Assembly: GCA_027038965.1 (NCBI GenBank)
Contig: JALWFG010000005.1
Span: forward strand, 62,001-126,000
DNA length: 64,000 bases
Source of the DNA: Candidatus Desulfofervidaceae bacterium
GTDB lineage: Bacteria; Desulfobacterota; Desulfofervidia; Desulfofervidales; Desulfofervidaceae
Direction of reading: 5' to 3'
The notes beneath the pieces were generated by a model, which saw nothing but the letters and a program-made list of their open reading frames with translations, ran no database searches and was not told the origin of the DNA. Position 1 is the first letter of the stretch, and the number at the start of each line of letters is the position of its first letter. Shown here in pieces: positions 53,075 through 63,271 of this stretch. A program made the translations under genes and the position numbers.

Positions 53075-53555
53075 GACAGGTGTGATGACAGTAAGCGATA
53101 AGGGCAGTCGGGGAGAAAGGGAAGATAAAAGTGGAGCTTTACTTAAGCAAATTTTAGAGGCCCATGGATATGGGGTTTCTCATTATACCATTGTACCCGA
53201 TGAAGAAGCCCAGATTATTCCGGTTTTGCTCAAATGGGTAGATGAACTAGAACTGGATTTAATTGTGACTACTGGAGGCACCGGCTTGACCCCTCGAGAT
53301 GTCACCCCAGAAGCTACCCTGAAGGTAATTGAAAGAGAGGTACCTGGAATGGCTGAAGCCATCCGAATGGAGGGATTAAAAAAAACACCCCATGCCATGC
53401 TTTCAAGGGCCGTAGCCGGTATAAGAAAGGCCAGTCTAATTGTGAATCTGCCCGGCAGTCCCAAGGCCGTTAGAGAGGCTATGGAAGTGCTTTTGCCCGC
53501 TTTGCCTCATGCCCTAGCCAAGGTTAAGGGTGAGGCGACAGAATGTGGGAAATAG
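53067..53555 (+). CDS. mog: Molybdopterin adenylyltransferase (MogA/MoaB family)
   Basis: The 162-residue protein activates molybdopterin for metal insertion, making cofactor for molybdenum or tungsten enzymes. ATG 53067 has GGGAG seven bases upstream and overlaps the previous stop. Motifs are TVSDKGSRGEREDKSG, DLIVTTGGTGLTPRDVTPEA, PGMAEAIRMEG, MLSRAVAGIR and VNLPGSPKAVREAME. Other cofactor genes are not present. Its 3' end overlaps the convergent lipoprotein gene by 32 bases. Confidence 0.93.
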   Translation: MYKTGVMTVSDKGSRGEREDKSGALLKQILEAHGYGVSHYTIVPDEEAQIIPVLLKWVDELELDLIVTTGGTGLTPRDVTPEATLKVIEREVPGMAEAIRMEGLKKTPHAMLSRAVAGIRKASLIVNLPGSPKAVREAMEVLLPALPHALAKVKGEATECGK

Positions 53556-54252
53556 GTTTAGGCAGGGAAAAAATAGAGGGAGGTAAGGAAGGAGATTCCT
53601 TAAACTCCTCAATTTGAACTTGAATTAGGGTTCCTAGCATGTCTTTTATGCTTACAAAGACCACTTTTTGGTGCTGATACTTATAAGTGGCCCTCCAGAG
53701 GAGGTCTTGGTTGTAGTTTCTGAGCACAATCTTTTGAAGCCTTAAGGATCGTTTTCCAACCCAAATTTCTTCTTTAAGAAGTCTTTTGGAATCATAAAAC
53801 AAAAGGACATAACTATGGGCCGTTTCTCTAAGCTTATATTCTCTGCCTAGAAACCATCCCTGTCCCCCCAAAACTTGGGCTAAACCGGTCAAAGAAATGC
53901 CAGTTGGCATAAGAGGACTTAAGGCCTTTCGAGCCTGAGAGTCTGAGTAAAGGGTGCCAGTTTGATAGGCAAATAGGCTTAATTTCTTTTTGATCACCGT
54001 TACGCTAAAAAGGGGCCAATCTAAGGGAGTTAAGATATCTATTCGAAGCCGTGGACCCCTTTTAAAAACCTGAATTTGCCCTAAAAATCCGTAGCCTGTC
54101 CTTTTTATTTTAATTTTGCCCCTTAAATAAAAGTCACTTTGCCGTCTTTGTTGGAGGTGAGAAAGGACTAAAGGAACTTTAACCGTCGGTGGGGCGACGC
54201 AGCCAAACAAAACAAGGGCTATAATTATAAAAAAAACTTTAAAAGATGACAT
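53524..54252 (-). CDS. LolB-like outer-membrane lipoprotein
   Basis: The 242-residue protein has a lipoprotein signal (MSSFKVFFIIIALVLFGC, lipobox cysteine at 18). The mature beta-rich part (DFYLRGKIKIKRTGYGFLGQIQVFKRGPRLRIDILTPLDWPLFSV) resembles the half-barrel of LolB/LolA-type carriers that insert lipoproteins into the outer membrane. The long TPR gene directly upstream overlaps it by 14 bases; TPR-LolB pairs are common. It might alternatively be a DUF4292-type protein. Convergent overlap with mog at the 3' end. Confidence 0.65.
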   Translation of the reverse strand: MSSFKVFFIIIALVLFGCVAPPTVKVPLVLSHLQQRRQSDFYLRGKIKIKRTGYGFLGQIQVFKRGPRLRIDILTPLDWPLFSVTVIKKKLSLFAYQTGTLYSDSQARKALSPLMPTGISLTGLAQVLGGQGWFLGREYKLRETAHSYVLLFYDSKRLLKEEIWVGKRSLRLQKIVLRNYNQDLLWRATYKYQHQKVVFVSIKDMLGTLIQVQIEEFKESPSLPPSIFSLPKPISHILSPHP

Positions 54253-55978
54253 GGATCGGGTCTGAAGAAAACGGGGATGAGGGAAGCCTCTTTTTAATCT
54301 CTTTTATCTTTTCCTTGAGCCTTTGTTTTTGCTCATGGCCTAGTTTAATGGCCTTTCGGTAACACCTTATAGCCTCTTCGAGCTTCCCATTTTTCAAATA
54401 GGCATCTCCCAGATGTTCGGCAATGATAGGGTCCTTGGATAAGGAAAAGGCCTTCTTTAAAACTTGAAGTGCCTTTCCGTATTGCCCTTTTTGGTAATAA
54501 ACCCAGCCTAGGCTATCAACGATATAGCCATCTTTAGGCCTCAGCTTAAGAGCTCTTTTGATCAAGCGCTCTGCCTCATCTAGATGAAGGCCCATTTCGG
54601 CATAGGTGTATCCTAGATAATTAAGGGCCTCGGCATGTTTGGGATTTAAGGTAATGGTTTGCCTCATCTCCGAAATGCATTTGTCCTTTAAATGCATTTT
54701 GTCATAGATAACCCCCAGCCTGAAATGCAAATCTGCCTTGTTGGGAAATTTGGCAAGGGCCTCCTTAAGCACCCTTTCGGCTTGGGATAACCTCCCTGCC
54801 CTCTCCATAACTGTAGCCAAAGTTGCATAGAGCTCGCAATCTTCAGGAAACTTAGAAAGCAACTTTTGAAGCTCGGAGATGGCCTGGGGGTAATTTTTCA
54901 TTTCTGTAAGAAGATAAGCCTTAAAAATGGTAGCCTCCTTATAAAGGGGGTTTTTAAAAGGAATTTTGTCAAGTAGGGATATGGCATCCTTAATGTGCCC
55001 CAGTTTTTGATAGGTATAGGCCAAATGGTATTTTAATTCTGCTTGAGGGAAAACTTCTACTGCTTTTTCTAACACCTGAGCTGCTTGTTGATAATCTTTG
55101 TGTTTCATCCAAAAACGGGCGATTTGTAACGCCCCATCTGGACGGTCTGCAAGCTTATCAAACAACTGCCGGGCCTTTGTTTTCTGATTTTTCCTCACAT
55201 ATATTTCGGCTAGGTAAAAAAGAATTTGCTCATTATCTGGAGAAATTCGGAGCAAATGTCGATAAAGCCTTTCTGCCTTTTTATAATCTTTTCTTTCTGC
55301 TGCTATTCGGGCCTGCAATAAAATACCCTCGGCAAAATCTGGCTTGATTTGAAGGCATTTTTTGAGATATCTTTCTGCCTGCTGGCAATTCTTTAAGCTA
55401 AAGTAAAGGCTGGCCAGATGATAATAAGGTAGGTGAGAATTAGGGTCAACAGAAATCAATTTTTCAAAGGTTTCAATGGCTTCGTCGTAAAGACCTCTTT
55501 CTACATATAAATTGGCAAGATAGAAGAGGGCATTTTTATCCTTTGGTGAAATTTTAAGGATTTCTTTACACTCTTCTATTGCCTTTTGATATTCAGTAGT
55601 GTTTGCATATATCCACATCAATAGATAACGATCAGACTTACTCTGGGGATTTAACTTAAGGGCCTGCTTTAACCAGACCTCTGCTTGAGCAAAATTGCTT
55701 TTTTGAAGATAAACCTTAGCAATCTCTTCTACAATTTCACTAGATTGTTTGTCATATTTTAGGGCCTTTTTTAGATAATCGATGGCCTCGTCAAGACGCC
55801 TTTCCAAAGAGGCCTTTTGGGCCAGCATAAAATAGTAATAGGCCAGGTGTCTATTGGTTTGGGAAAAGGCCTTAAAAGGATAAAAAAACATAAATAAAAA
55901 TGCCAAAATTGTAATCAAGCTGCACCTAACAATTTTCAATTTATTTACCCGCCTATTTATTCTTGATAAAATCTCCAC
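54239..55978 (-). CDS. Tetratricopeptide repeat protein, probably periplasmic
   Basis: The 579-residue protein starts with a hydrophobic segment (about 20-38) likely to be a signal or anchor, then about 14 TPR units of 34 residues (AIDYLKKALKYDKQSSEIVEEIAKVY and similar, ending LDEAERLIKRALKLRPKDGYIVDSLGWVYYQ). TPR arrays bind partner proteins; here the partner may be the LolB-like lipoprotein it is coupled to. The start codon is uncertain: GTG 55978 has no ribosome site, and TTG 55939 is an alternative that leaves a better signal peptide. The rpoH stop lies 22 bases upstream. Confidence 0.85.
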   Translation of the reverse strand: MEILSRINRRVNKLKIVRCSLITILAFLFMFFYPFKAFSQTNRHLAYYYFMLAQKASLERRLDEAIDYLKKALKYDKQSSEIVEEIAKVYLQKSNFAQAEVWLKQALKLNPQSKSDRYLLMWIYANTTEYQKAIEECKEILKISPKDKNALFYLANLYVERGLYDEAIETFEKLISVDPNSHLPYYHLASLYFSLKNCQQAERYLKKCLQIKPDFAEGILLQARIAAERKDYKKAERLYRHLLRISPDNEQILFYLAEIYVRKNQKTKARQLFDKLADRPDGALQIARFWMKHKDYQQAAQVLEKAVEVFPQAELKYHLAYTYQKLGHIKDAISLLDKIPFKNPLYKEATIFKAYLLTEMKNYPQAISELQKLLSKFPEDCELYATLATVMERAGRLSQAERVLKEALAKFPNKADLHFRLGVIYDKMHLKDKCISEMRQTITLNPKHAEALNYLGYTYAEMGLHLDEAERLIKRALKLRPKDGYIVDSLGWVYYQKGQYGKALQVLKKAFSLSKDPIIAEHLGDAYLKNGKLEEAIRCYRKAIKLGHEQKQRLKEKIKEIKKRLPSSPFSSDPIHVIF

Positions 55979-56000
55979 TTACTCATAATAAAATGCTTGT

Positions 56001-56942
56001 CTATTCTACTTTAAGGGCATCTTCATAATCAAGCATTTCTCTTTTGAGAAACTCTTTTATTTTTTTTAAAAGTCTTGTCTCTATTTGCCGAATCCTCTCT
56101 CGGGACACACCATGTCTTCTCCCAATTTCTTTTAAGGTAAGGGGTTTATCCGCCAAAAGGCGGAGTTCCAAAATATCCCGTTCCTTTTCAGACAGTCTAT
56201 CTTTAAATTCATCAACTTTCTCTCTGACAAGTTTTTTAAGCTCTACATCTGCCCAAATTTCTTCTGGGGTTTGACCTTGAGCTGGGATCACTTCTTGAAA
56301 ACTATCTTCTGTATCGCTGCTTAAAGGGGCATCCAGAGAAATTTCACTTCCTCCCATACGTTGTTCCATCTCTATCACATCTTTTTCCCTCACATTAAGC
56401 CGTTTGGCAATAAGCTGAGGAATGGGTTCATATCCAAGTTGAGTGAGCTTTTCTTTTTCTTTATATAAATTGTAAAAAAGTTTCCGTTGTGCCTGAGTGG
56501 TGCCAATTTTTACCAAACGCCAATTGTCCAAAATAAATTTCAGTATATAGGCCTTTATCCAAAAGGCCGCATAATAAGAAAATCTTATTCCCTTTTCAGG
56601 ATTGTATTTTTTAAGGGCCATCATTAAGCCAATATTTCCCTCTTGGATAAGGTCCATGATATTGCTCACCCAGAAATTTTGAAATTCAAGGGCAATTTTG
56701 ACTACTAATCGCAAGTTGGAGGTTATGAGCCGAAAAGCGGCCTCTCTATCTTGCTTTTTCTTGTAAAGGCGCGCTAGGCGTAATTCTTCCTCTGGAGTTA
56801 AAAGGGGGTAGCGACCGATTTCCCACAGATAACGTTGTAAAACAGATGTTCCAGAAGGACTAGCTAAAGTATCCTTTTTGTTACTTTTACCTTTTGCTTC
56901 TACTCCAAAGACATCTAAGATCTTTTCCTTATCATCATTCAT
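56001..56942 (-). CDS. rpoH: RNA polymerase sigma factor, RpoH (sigma32) type
   Basis: The 313-residue protein has the sigma70 regions: 1.2 (LQRYLWEIGRYPLLTPEEELRLARLY), 2 (NLRLVVKIALEFQNFWVSNIMDLIQEGNIGLMMALKKYNPEKGIRFSYYAAFWIKAYI), 3 and 4 (ERDILELRLLADKPLTLKEIGRRHGVSRERIRQIE). The segment QRKLFYNLYKEK after region 2 is the RpoH box, marking it as the heat-shock sigma factor rather than RpoD. ATG 56942 is chosen; a TTG eight codons upstream is possible and neither has a ribosome site. It is near hslUV and sppA, likely targets of such a factor. Confidence 0.88.
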   Translation of the reverse strand: MNDDKEKILDVFGVEAKGKSNKKDTLASPSGTSVLQRYLWEIGRYPLLTPEEELRLARLYKKKQDREAAFRLITSNLRLVVKIALEFQNFWVSNIMDLIQEGNIGLMMALKKYNPEKGIRFSYYAAFWIKAYILKFILDNWRLVKIGTTQAQRKLFYNLYKEKEKLTQLGYEPIPQLIAKRLNVREKDVIEMEQRMGGSEISLDAPLSSDTEDSFQEVIPAQGQTPEEIWADVELKKLVREKVDEFKDRLSEKERDILELRLLADKPLTLKEIGRRHGVSRERIRQIETRLLKKIKEFLKREMLDYEDALKVE

Positions 56943-57044
56943 ATAAGCATGATAGCACAGGCTCAAAAACTTGCCAAGCCTTGGTGTTTTTTAGAATTTT
57001 GATGAGATTAATGGAAGGGCAGGGAACAACCTGCCCCCTTTGCT

Positions 57045-57404
57045 TTAAGCGGCCAACCTTCTTGTCCTCTTTTTCAAACGACTAATGCGTCGTTTCAAAA
57101 TTTTTACCATCCTTTTATCACCCTTCTCCCTAGCCTCTTCTCGCTTGGCTTTAAGTTCCCTTATCTTGTGTTTTAACTCCCTGATAGAGGCCACATCTTT
57201 TTTCTTTTCCTCTTTAATCCCAAAGTAATCCTTAAGCAGGGCAATAAGTTCCTCTTTGTTCATTCCATGGACACCTTGCACATTAGGAATCTTAAGGGCA
57301 ATTTCTCTTAATTCTTTAATGGTTAACCTATCAAGAGGTTTATCAGGCATCTTTGGGCCTTTTTCTTCCTTTTCGGCTGCCTCTTTTTTTTCTTCTTCTG
57401 CCAT
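57045..57404 (-). CDS. Small charged protein with Rho N-terminal/SAP-like motif
   Basis: The 119-residue protein has an acidic N-terminus (MAEEEKKEAAEKEEKG), a helix-extended-helix stretch DRLTIKELREIALKIPNVQGVHGMNKEELIALLKDYF like the Rho N-terminal or SAP domain, and a very basic C-terminal coiled coil (KRRISRLKKRTRRLAA). Such proteins bind nucleic acids. It stands alone between rpoH and the lipoprotein gene. The ATG has GGAGG upstream. Function unknown. Confidence 0.75.
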   Translation of the reverse strand: MAEEEKKEAAEKEEKGPKMPDKPLDRLTIKELREIALKIPNVQGVHGMNKEELIALLKDYFGIKEEKKKDVASIRELKHKIRELKAKREEAREKGDKRMVKILKRRISRLKKRTRRLAA

Positions 57405-57427
57405 TTTTGCCTCCTCCTAATAATTTT

Positions 57428-57964
57428 TTAGTTTCCCCATACCCAATCTATTCCCTTGAAATAACCACCTTCATCAAAAAAAGGAGTATGAAAAGTAATG
57501 TCTATCATACCCAAATAATGTTTCAACTCTGCTGGAACTCTAAGAATTTTAGGCCTTTTATATACTACTTTTGCCAAAAAGTAAACCGGGTTACTCTTAT
57601 GACCAGCCTTATCCTTTAAAAAGATTTCTACCTTTATTTTAGTGCCCCATACCCATCGGTCAGAAACGGTTAAGATAAAATATCCCTTTAGATTTTGGGC
57701 AAACCGAGAAGGAATCTTAATGAATTTAGCAAAATAAGGACCACCTGTTAAGGGATAAAGAAAAAGGTAAAGACAGGCCAAGTCCTTATCTTCATCTTTA
57801 GCATTTATATAAAGTTTCCAACCACTCCCAGGCCTTACAACTTCGGTAGCTAATATTTCTTTAATAATGGGAGGATGATTGCCCCACAAGGCCTCCTTTT
57901 GTCTCGAGGTCATTGGGGCACAGGCCATGAAAAGGGTTAAAAGGGCTAAAAAGACCTTGTTCAT
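57428..57964 (-). CDS. Lipoprotein of unknown function
   Basis: The 178-residue protein starts with a short lipoprotein signal ending LFMAC (Cys15). The mature part is beta-rich with a Pro-Pro-Ile-Ile-Lys opening and an IgG-like pattern ([24 protein letters not shown] ... [27 protein letters not shown]), as in extracellular Ig-fold domains. No family is recognised. Its ATG overlaps the slipin stop (ATGA), so both are produced together, suggesting a membrane-associated partnership. Confidence 0.7.
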   Translation of the reverse strand: MNKVFLALLTLFMACAPMTSRQKEALWGNHPPIIKEILATEVVRPGSGWKLYINAKDEDKDLACLYLFLYPLTGGPYFAKFIKIPSRFAQNLKGYFILTVSDRWVWGTKIKVEIFLKDKAGHKSNPVYFLAKVVYKRPKILRVPAELKHYLGMIDITFHTPFFDEGGYFKGIDWVWGN

Positions 57965-58704
57965 TTATTTTTATCTATAAAGGGCCTTAAAAGATCAATA
58001 GGTAATGGAAAAACGGTAACCGAGTTATTCTCTGCTGAGATCTCTCTCAGAGTTTGCAAGTACCGTAATTGGAGTGCAATAGGGTATTTTGCGATGATTT
58101 GAGCCGCTTCTGCTAATTTGTTTGCAGCTTGATATTCTCCCTCTGCATTTATAATTTTGGACCTTCTTTCTCTCTCGGCCTCTGCCTGCTTGGCCATAGC
58201 GCGCTGCATCTCTTGAGGTAAATCAATGTGTTTAATTTCCACAGTTGTAACCTTAATTCCCCAAGGATCGGTATGTTTATCAAGAATATCTTGCAACTTG
58301 GCATTAATTTTTTCTCTTTCGGCCAAAAGTTCATCTAATTCTGCTTCACCGCATACACTTCTAAGGGTCGTTTGAGCAAGTTGTGAGGTAGCATAAAGGT
58401 AATTTTCTACTTCAATTACGGCCTTAACTGGATCAATTACCCTAAAATAGACCACGGCATTGACTTTGACTGAGACATTATCTTTGGTAATCACGTCTTG
58501 TGGAGGCACATCTAAGGCCACAAGCCTTAAACTCACCTTTACCATGCGGTCGACTACAGGAATGAGAATAAAAAGCCCAGGTCCTTTGGCGCCAATAACC
58601 CTCCCTAGTCTGAAAATTACTCCCCGCTCATATTCTGCCAAGATTCTTATGGCACTGGCCAGAAACAAAATAACAATTATTAAAATAGTAACTAAACTAT
58701 ACAT
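57961..58704 (-). CDS. Slipin (stomatin/prohibitin family)
   Basis: The protein has an N-terminal membrane helix (about 3-22) and the SPFH domain: [88 protein letters not shown] and a helical C-terminus with [25 protein letters not shown] 58704 has GGAGG at the best spacing (8); ATG 58719 adds five residues but has no ribosome site. Slipins organise membrane domains and often work with an NfeD-type protease; no nfeD gene is adjacent here. A lipoprotein gene is coupled downstream. Confidence 0.93.
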   Translation of the reverse strand: MYSLVTILIIVILFLASAIRILAEYERGVIFRLGRVIGAKGPGLFILIPVVDRMVKVSLRLVALDVPPQDVITKDNVSVKVNAVVYFRVIDPVKAVIEVENYLYATSQLAQTTLRSVCGEAELDELLAEREKINAKLQDILDKHTDPWGIKVTTVEIKHIDLPQEMQRAMAKQAEAERERRSKIINAEGEYQAANKLAEAAQIIAKYPIALQLRYLQTLREISAENNSVTVFPLPIDLLRPFIDKNK

Positions 58705-58767
58705 GGACATTTCCTCCATTTTTTATCTTGCTAAGTTTATTTAACTTTATTCCCCTTTCAAAGGGAA

Positions 58768-59685
58768 TTATTTTTTGGGCTCTGAACCTACCAGCCACTC
58801 AAGCACTGCCTTGTGAAGGTGGAGTTTGTTTTCAGCTTGAGCCCACACCACTGATTGAGGCCCCTCAATGACTTCATCGGTAATCTCTTCTCCCCTATGG
58901 GCAGGCAGACAGTGCATCACAATGGCATCTGACTTGGCGTGTGAGAGGAGTTCTAGATTAAGTTGATATGGCTTAAAGACCTCCTTTTTTTTTCCTCGAG
59001 TTTCTTCCCCCATGCTTACCCAGACATCGGTATTGATAACATCGGCCTCTTTTACGGCCTCTATAGGGTCATGGGTCAATGTAAAATTGGGATTTTCTTT
59101 GGCCCTTTCCAGGACATCGGCATCAGGTTCATACCCTGGAGGACAAGCCATGTGAAGTCTAAGGTTTAGTTTAGTGGCAGCATTAATCCAGCTTTGGGCA
59201 ACATTGTTCCCATCACCTACCCAAGCAATCTTTAGACCTTCTAGCTGCCCCTTAAATTCTTTAACCGTTGTTAAATCAGAAAGCACCTGGCAAGGATGAT
59301 ACTTGTTAGAAAGGGCATTGATTACTGGAATGCTAGCCCATTTGGCGGTTTCATTAATCAACTCTTGGCTAAAGGTTCTCATGGCAATGGCGTCCACATA
59401 CCGCGAGAGTACCCTAGCAGTGTCCTTTGTAGGCTCCTGACGAGACATCTGAGTAACATCTTTGGTAAGAAAGACTACTTGCCCTCCTAACTGATACATG
59501 GCCACTTCAAAAGAAACCCTAGTCCTTGTTGAGGGTTTCTCAAAAACAAGAGCCAGAATTTTTCCTTGCAATGGAGATAACGTTTGCTTTTTTTTCGATT
59601 CCTTTTTAAGCTTGATGGCCTTGTCAATTAAAAAGACAATTTCCTCCTTAGTCAAGTCAAGCAGACTAGTGATATCCCTTTTCAT
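58768..59685 (-). CDS. argF: Ornithine carbamoyltransferase
   Basis: The enzyme makes citrulline from ornithine and carbamoyl phosphate. The 305 residues are normal. Motifs are the carbamoyl phosphate loop FEKPSTRTRVSFEVAM, HPCQVLSD, the ornithine-binding DVWVSMGEE and MHCLPAHRGEEI. AAAGGAG precedes the ATG. It lies 125 bases downstream of argD and is the third arg gene on this strand. argG/argH are not in the window. The gap before it contains no gene. Confidence 0.96.
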   Translation of the reverse strand: MKRDITSLLDLTKEEIVFLIDKAIKLKKESKKKQTLSPLQGKILALVFEKPSTRTRVSFEVAMYQLGGQVVFLTKDVTQMSRQEPTKDTARVLSRYVDAIAMRTFSQELINETAKWASIPVINALSNKYHPCQVLSDLTTVKEFKGQLEGLKIAWVGDGNNVAQSWINAATKLNLRLHMACPPGYEPDADVLERAKENPNFTLTHDPIEAVKEADVINTDVWVSMGEETRGKKKEVFKPYQLNLELLSHAKSDAIVMHCLPAHRGEEITDEVIEGPQSVVWAQAENKLHLHKAVLEWLVGSEPKK

Positions 59686-59810
59686 AACAAAACTCCTTTC
59701 ATAAGTCCACTATCAAATCTATAAGATTTTTGGTTTGGTTGTTCTGTAAGCACCAAATATTCCAAATTTAATTGTTAACCCTCTTTTAAAAAATATTTAT
59801 TTCCCAAGTC

Positions 59811-60989
59811 TTACACTCTTTCCAAGCTTTCATCAAGCACTTCCAAAAAGTTTTCAAGAGGCTTTCTTTCAATAATCAATGGAGGTAAAAGCCGCAGGAC
59901 CTTTTCTTGAACCGCATTGATCAAAAAGCCCTTTTCTAAACACCTATCTACAATAGGGGCAGCCTTTCTATCAAGTTCTATACCTATCATAAGTCCTCTA
60001 ATACGGATATCTTTGACGCAAGCATGCCTTTCCTTAAGGGCCATTAGTTTTTCTTTGATAAAGATGCTCAATTGCCTTGCATAATCTAAAATGTCAGTTT
60101 CGGTCAAGATGTTAAGCACAGTTTTGGCAGCCGCACAGGAAACTGGATTTCCGCCAAAGGTGCTTCCATGTGAACCTATGGAAAAGGCCGAAGCTACTTC
60201 TTCTTTGGCCAAAACGGCCCCAATAGGCAACCCGTTGGCTAGGGATTTGGCCAAGGTAAGAATATCTGGTTTCACCCCTTCATGCTCATAGGCAAAAAGA
60301 TAACCCGTTCGCCCCATGCCTGTTTGCACTTCATCAAAGATAAGAAGGATACCTGCTTCATCACAGATTTCCCTTAATCGTTCCAAGTAATGAGGGGACG
60401 GGACTCGCACCCCACCTTCGCCCTGAATGGGTTCTACCATGACCGCACAGGTTTCTTTATCTATAGCAGTCTCTACGGCCTTGATGTCATCAAAGGGGAC
60501 ATGAATAAAACCAGCAATTTCTGGTTCAAAGCCTTGTTTGACCTTGTTTTGTCCTGTGGCGGCAATGGTACCCAGGGTACGCCCATGAAAGGAACCTTCT
60601 AAGGTAATGATTTTATACTTGGGGGGGGCAAATTGTTTTCCCCATTTTCGGGCAAGCTTAATGGCCCCTTCGTTGGCCTCAGCCCCACTATTGGCAAAGA
60701 ATACCTTATCTGCAAACGAATGTTTAACAAGAAGTTCGGCTAATTCTATTTGAGGGATGGTATAATAGAGGTTTGAAATATGGAAAAGACGATAGATTTG
60801 GGCCTCTACGGCCTTAATGACCTCAGGATGACAGTGCCCCAAATTACACACCGAGATCCCAGAAAATAAATCAATGTATTCTTTACCCCTTTCATCCCAA
60901 ACCTTATATCCCTTGGCTTTGGTGGCTATAATGGGGTGTCTGGGATAGGTGTTCATGATGTATTTTTTATCCCTTTTCATCCAATCCAT
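59811..60989 (-). CDS. argD: Acetylornithine aminotransferase
   Basis: This PLP enzyme turns N-acetylglutamate semialdehyde into N-acetylornithine. The 392-residue protein shows class III aminotransferase motifs: the opening YPRHPIIATKAKGYKVWDERGKEYIDLFSGISVCNLGH, FANSGAEANEGAIKLARKWG, FHGRTLG, EPIQGEGG, FDEVQTGMGRTG and the PLP lysine in LTLAKSLANGLPIGAV. It starts 2 bases after argB. In some bacteria the enzyme also serves lysine synthesis. Confidence 0.94.
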   Translation of the reverse strand: MDWMKRDKKYIMNTYPRHPIIATKAKGYKVWDERGKEYIDLFSGISVCNLGHCHPEVIKAVEAQIYRLFHISNLYYTIPQIELAELLVKHSFADKVFFANSGAEANEGAIKLARKWGKQFAPPKYKIITLEGSFHGRTLGTIAATGQNKVKQGFEPEIAGFIHVPFDDIKAVETAIDKETCAVMVEPIQGEGGVRVPSPHYLERLREICDEAGILLIFDEVQTGMGRTGYLFAYEHEGVKPDILTLAKSLANGLPIGAVLAKEEVASAFSIGSHGSTFGGNPVSCAAAKTVLNILTETDILDYARQLSIFIKEKLMALKERHACVKDIRIRGLMIGIELDRKAAPIVDRCLEKGFLINAVQEKVLRLLPPLIIERKPLENFLEVLDESLERV

Positions 60990-60991
60990 GG

Positions 60992-61882
60992 TTATTCCCC
61001 CACAATCTCTGTTCCAATGCCCCTGCTGGTAAATAATTCCAACAAAAGGGCATGTGGAATACGACCATCAATAATATGGGCCTTTTCCACACCTTCCTTA
61101 AGGGCAGCTATAATGGCCTTGAGTTTAGGAATCATACCGCCACTAACGACCTTGTTTTTAATCAATCTTTGCGCATCCTCTATATTCATAGAGGAAATCA
61201 AATTCCCTTTATTGTCTAAGACCCCAGGCACATCGGTTAAAAGAATGATTTTTTTTGCTTTAAGGGCACCTGCAATCTTGGCGGCTACCAGATCGGCATT
61301 GATATTAAAAGTCTCTCCGCTTGACCCTACCCCCACCGGGGCAATAACAGGAATAAATTGAGGCCGTTCAAAGACCTTTAAGATCTCGTCATTAATACGC
61401 ACCACTTCCCCTACATGTCCCAAATCAATGATTTCAGAAGGCCTATCAGGTAAATCTTCTTTTTTGAATAAGACCTTTCGGGCCTCTATTAGACAACCGT
61501 CTTTGCCACTAAGTCCAATAGCCTTACCTCCAGCCTGATTGATGAGGTTGACAATTTCTTTATTTACCTTGCCTACCAAGACCATTTCTACTACATCCAT
61601 TGTAGCGTCATCGGTAATCCTCAGTCCCCCCACAAATTGGGATTCAATTCCCATCTTTTTGAGCACTTCGCCAATTTGGGGTCCTCCCCCATGAACTACG
61701 ATGGGATTAAGTCCAATGTATTTTAGAAGAACAATATCCAAGGCAAAGTTTTGCTTCAAGTCCTCATCTACCATGGCATGTCCGCCATATTTGATAACAA
61801 AGGTCCTCTGATAAAATTCCCGAATGTAAGGTAAGGACTCTACTAGAACCTCTGCAATTTGCCTGCTCTTATTTGTGTCCAC
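60992..61882 (-). CDS. argB: Acetylglutamate kinase
   Basis: The enzyme phosphorylates N-acetylglutamate, the second step of arginine synthesis. The 296-residue protein has the amino-acid-kinase fold: [67 protein letters not shown] and [10 protein letters not shown]. The N-terminal helix ([20 protein letters not shown]) is of the type that lets arginine-sensitive hexameric forms assemble, so feedback inhibition by arginine is likely. It lies 11 bases after hslU and 2 bases before argD. Confidence 0.96.
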   Translation of the reverse strand: MDTNKSRQIAEVLVESLPYIREFYQRTFVIKYGGHAMVDEDLKQNFALDIVLLKYIGLNPIVVHGGGPQIGEVLKKMGIESQFVGGLRITDDATMDVVEMVLVGKVNKEIVNLINQAGGKAIGLSGKDGCLIEARKVLFKKEDLPDRPSEIIDLGHVGEVVRINDEILKVFERPQFIPVIAPVGVGSSGETFNINADLVAAKIAGALKAKKIILLTDVPGVLDNKGNLISSMNIEDAQRLIKNKVVSGGMIPKLKAIIAALKEGVEKAHIIDGRIPHALLLELFTSRGIGTEIVGE

Positions 61883-61893
61883 GGATGTATCTC

Positions 61894-63252
61894 CTAAAGG
61901 ATGTAGCGGCTTAGGTCTTCATCCTTGATGGTGTCCTGCAATCTTTCCATGACATATTCGGGGGTAATAGTAATTTTTTGTCCTCTCATTTCTGGGGCTA
62001 AAAAGGAAATTTCTTCTAACACCCTTTCCATAATCGTGTAGAGGCGACGGGCACCAATATTCTCTGTCCGTTCATTGACCATTACCGCCAGTTCAGCCAT
62101 TTTGGAAATGGCTTCTGGGGTAAACTCAAGTTCAATGCCTTCAGTAGCCATTAAGGCCTGATATTGTTTGACAAGGGCATTTTCAGGTTCAACCAAAATG
62201 CGTTCAAATTCCCTTTGGCCTAAGGCATCAAGCTCTACCCTGATAGGAAAACGCCCTTGAAGTTCAGGAATCAAATCCGATGGTTTGGAAATGTGAAAGG
62301 CCCCAGCGGCAATGAATAAGATGTGATCCGTTCGCACCATGCCATATTTGGTATTTACCGTAGTTCCTTCTACAATGGGAAGCAAATCCCTTTGAACACC
62401 CTCTCTAGACACATCTGGGCCGCTTTTGCCGCCCCCATTTCCAGCCACTTTATCAATTTCATCAATGAAGATAATTCCAGATTCTTCCACCCTCTTTTTG
62501 GCCGTGGCAATGACCTTGTCCATGTCTATAAGCTTCTGAGCCTCTTCGTCTGTGAGAATTTTTAGGGCCTCAGGCACCTTAACCTTACGCCGCTTGGTCT
62601 TTTTAGGCACCATAGACTCAAGCATTTCTCTAAAACTAGAGTCCAATTCATCCAATCCGGCGACTGAAAAAATCTCTACTACAGGTAAAGACCTTTCGGT
62701 GGTTTCCAGTTCCACATATCGATCGTCCAATTTTTTTCCATGTAACATGGCTCGCATTCTTTCTCTCACAGCGTCATAGCTTGTTTCATGACGGACAATT
62801 TCGAGGTGACCCTCCACTACGCTGGCACTCCTAGGAGGACGGGGCAATAAAATATCCAAAAGGCGCTCCTCGGCCATCTCTTTGGCCTTAGTCATCACCT
62901 TTTTAGTTTCTTCTTCCTTAACCATATTGACAGCAATTTCGGTCAAATCCCTGATCATAGATTCCACATCCCGTCCTACATACCCTACTTCAGTAAATTT
63001 GGTAGCCTCTACCTTCAGGAAAGGAGAGTGGGCTAACAAGGCCAACCTTCTAGCAATTTCAGTCTTGCCTACACCAGTAGGGCCAATCATAATGATGTTT
63101 TTCGGGGCAATTTCATCTCTCAAAGGAGGCGGAATCTGCTTCCTACGCCAACGGTTGCGTAAGGCAACGGCCACGGCCTTTTTGGCCTTATTTTGACCAA
63201 TAATATATTTGTCTAATGCGGTGACGACTTCCTTAGGGGTTAAGCATGACAT
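61894..63252 (-). CDS. hslU: ATPase subunit of the HslUV protease
   Basis: This AAA+ unfoldase feeds proteins into HslV. The 452-residue protein has [30 protein letters not shown] at the N-terminus, Walker [16 protein letters not shown], the [14 protein letters not shown] pore-loop region, the intermediate domain (about 140-240) and Walker [13 protein letters not shown]. The C-terminus ends EDLSRYIL, the tail that docks into HslV pockets. Distance to hslV is 19 bases. It is probably under heat-shock control with the RpoH encoded nearby. Confidence 0.97.
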   Translation of the reverse strand: MSCLTPKEVVTALDKYIIGQNKAKKAVAVALRNRWRRKQIPPPLRDEIAPKNIIMIGPTGVGKTEIARRLALLAHSPFLKVEATKFTEVGYVGRDVESMIRDLTEIAVNMVKEEETKKVMTKAKEMAEERLLDILLPRPPRSASVVEGHLEIVRHETSYDAVRERMRAMLHGKKLDDRYVELETTERSLPVVEIFSVAGLDELDSSFREMLESMVPKKTKRRKVKVPEALKILTDEEAQKLIDMDKVIATAKKRVEESGIIFIDEIDKVAGNGGGKSGPDVSREGVQRDLLPIVEGTTVNTKYGMVRTDHILFIAAGAFHISKPSDLIPELQGRFPIRVELDALGQREFERILVEPENALVKQYQALMATEGIELEFTPEAISKMAELAVMVNERTENIGARRLYTIMERVLEEISFLAPEMRGQKITITPEYVMERLQDTIKDEDLSRYIL

Positions 63253-63271
63253 TTATGTGTGCCTCCTTGAG

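Noticed and set aside
58750-58768. Terminator hairpin after argF
   Set aside because: ATTCCC-TTT pairs with AAAGGGAAT with one bulge, but no T run follows on the minus strand, so termination is not supported.
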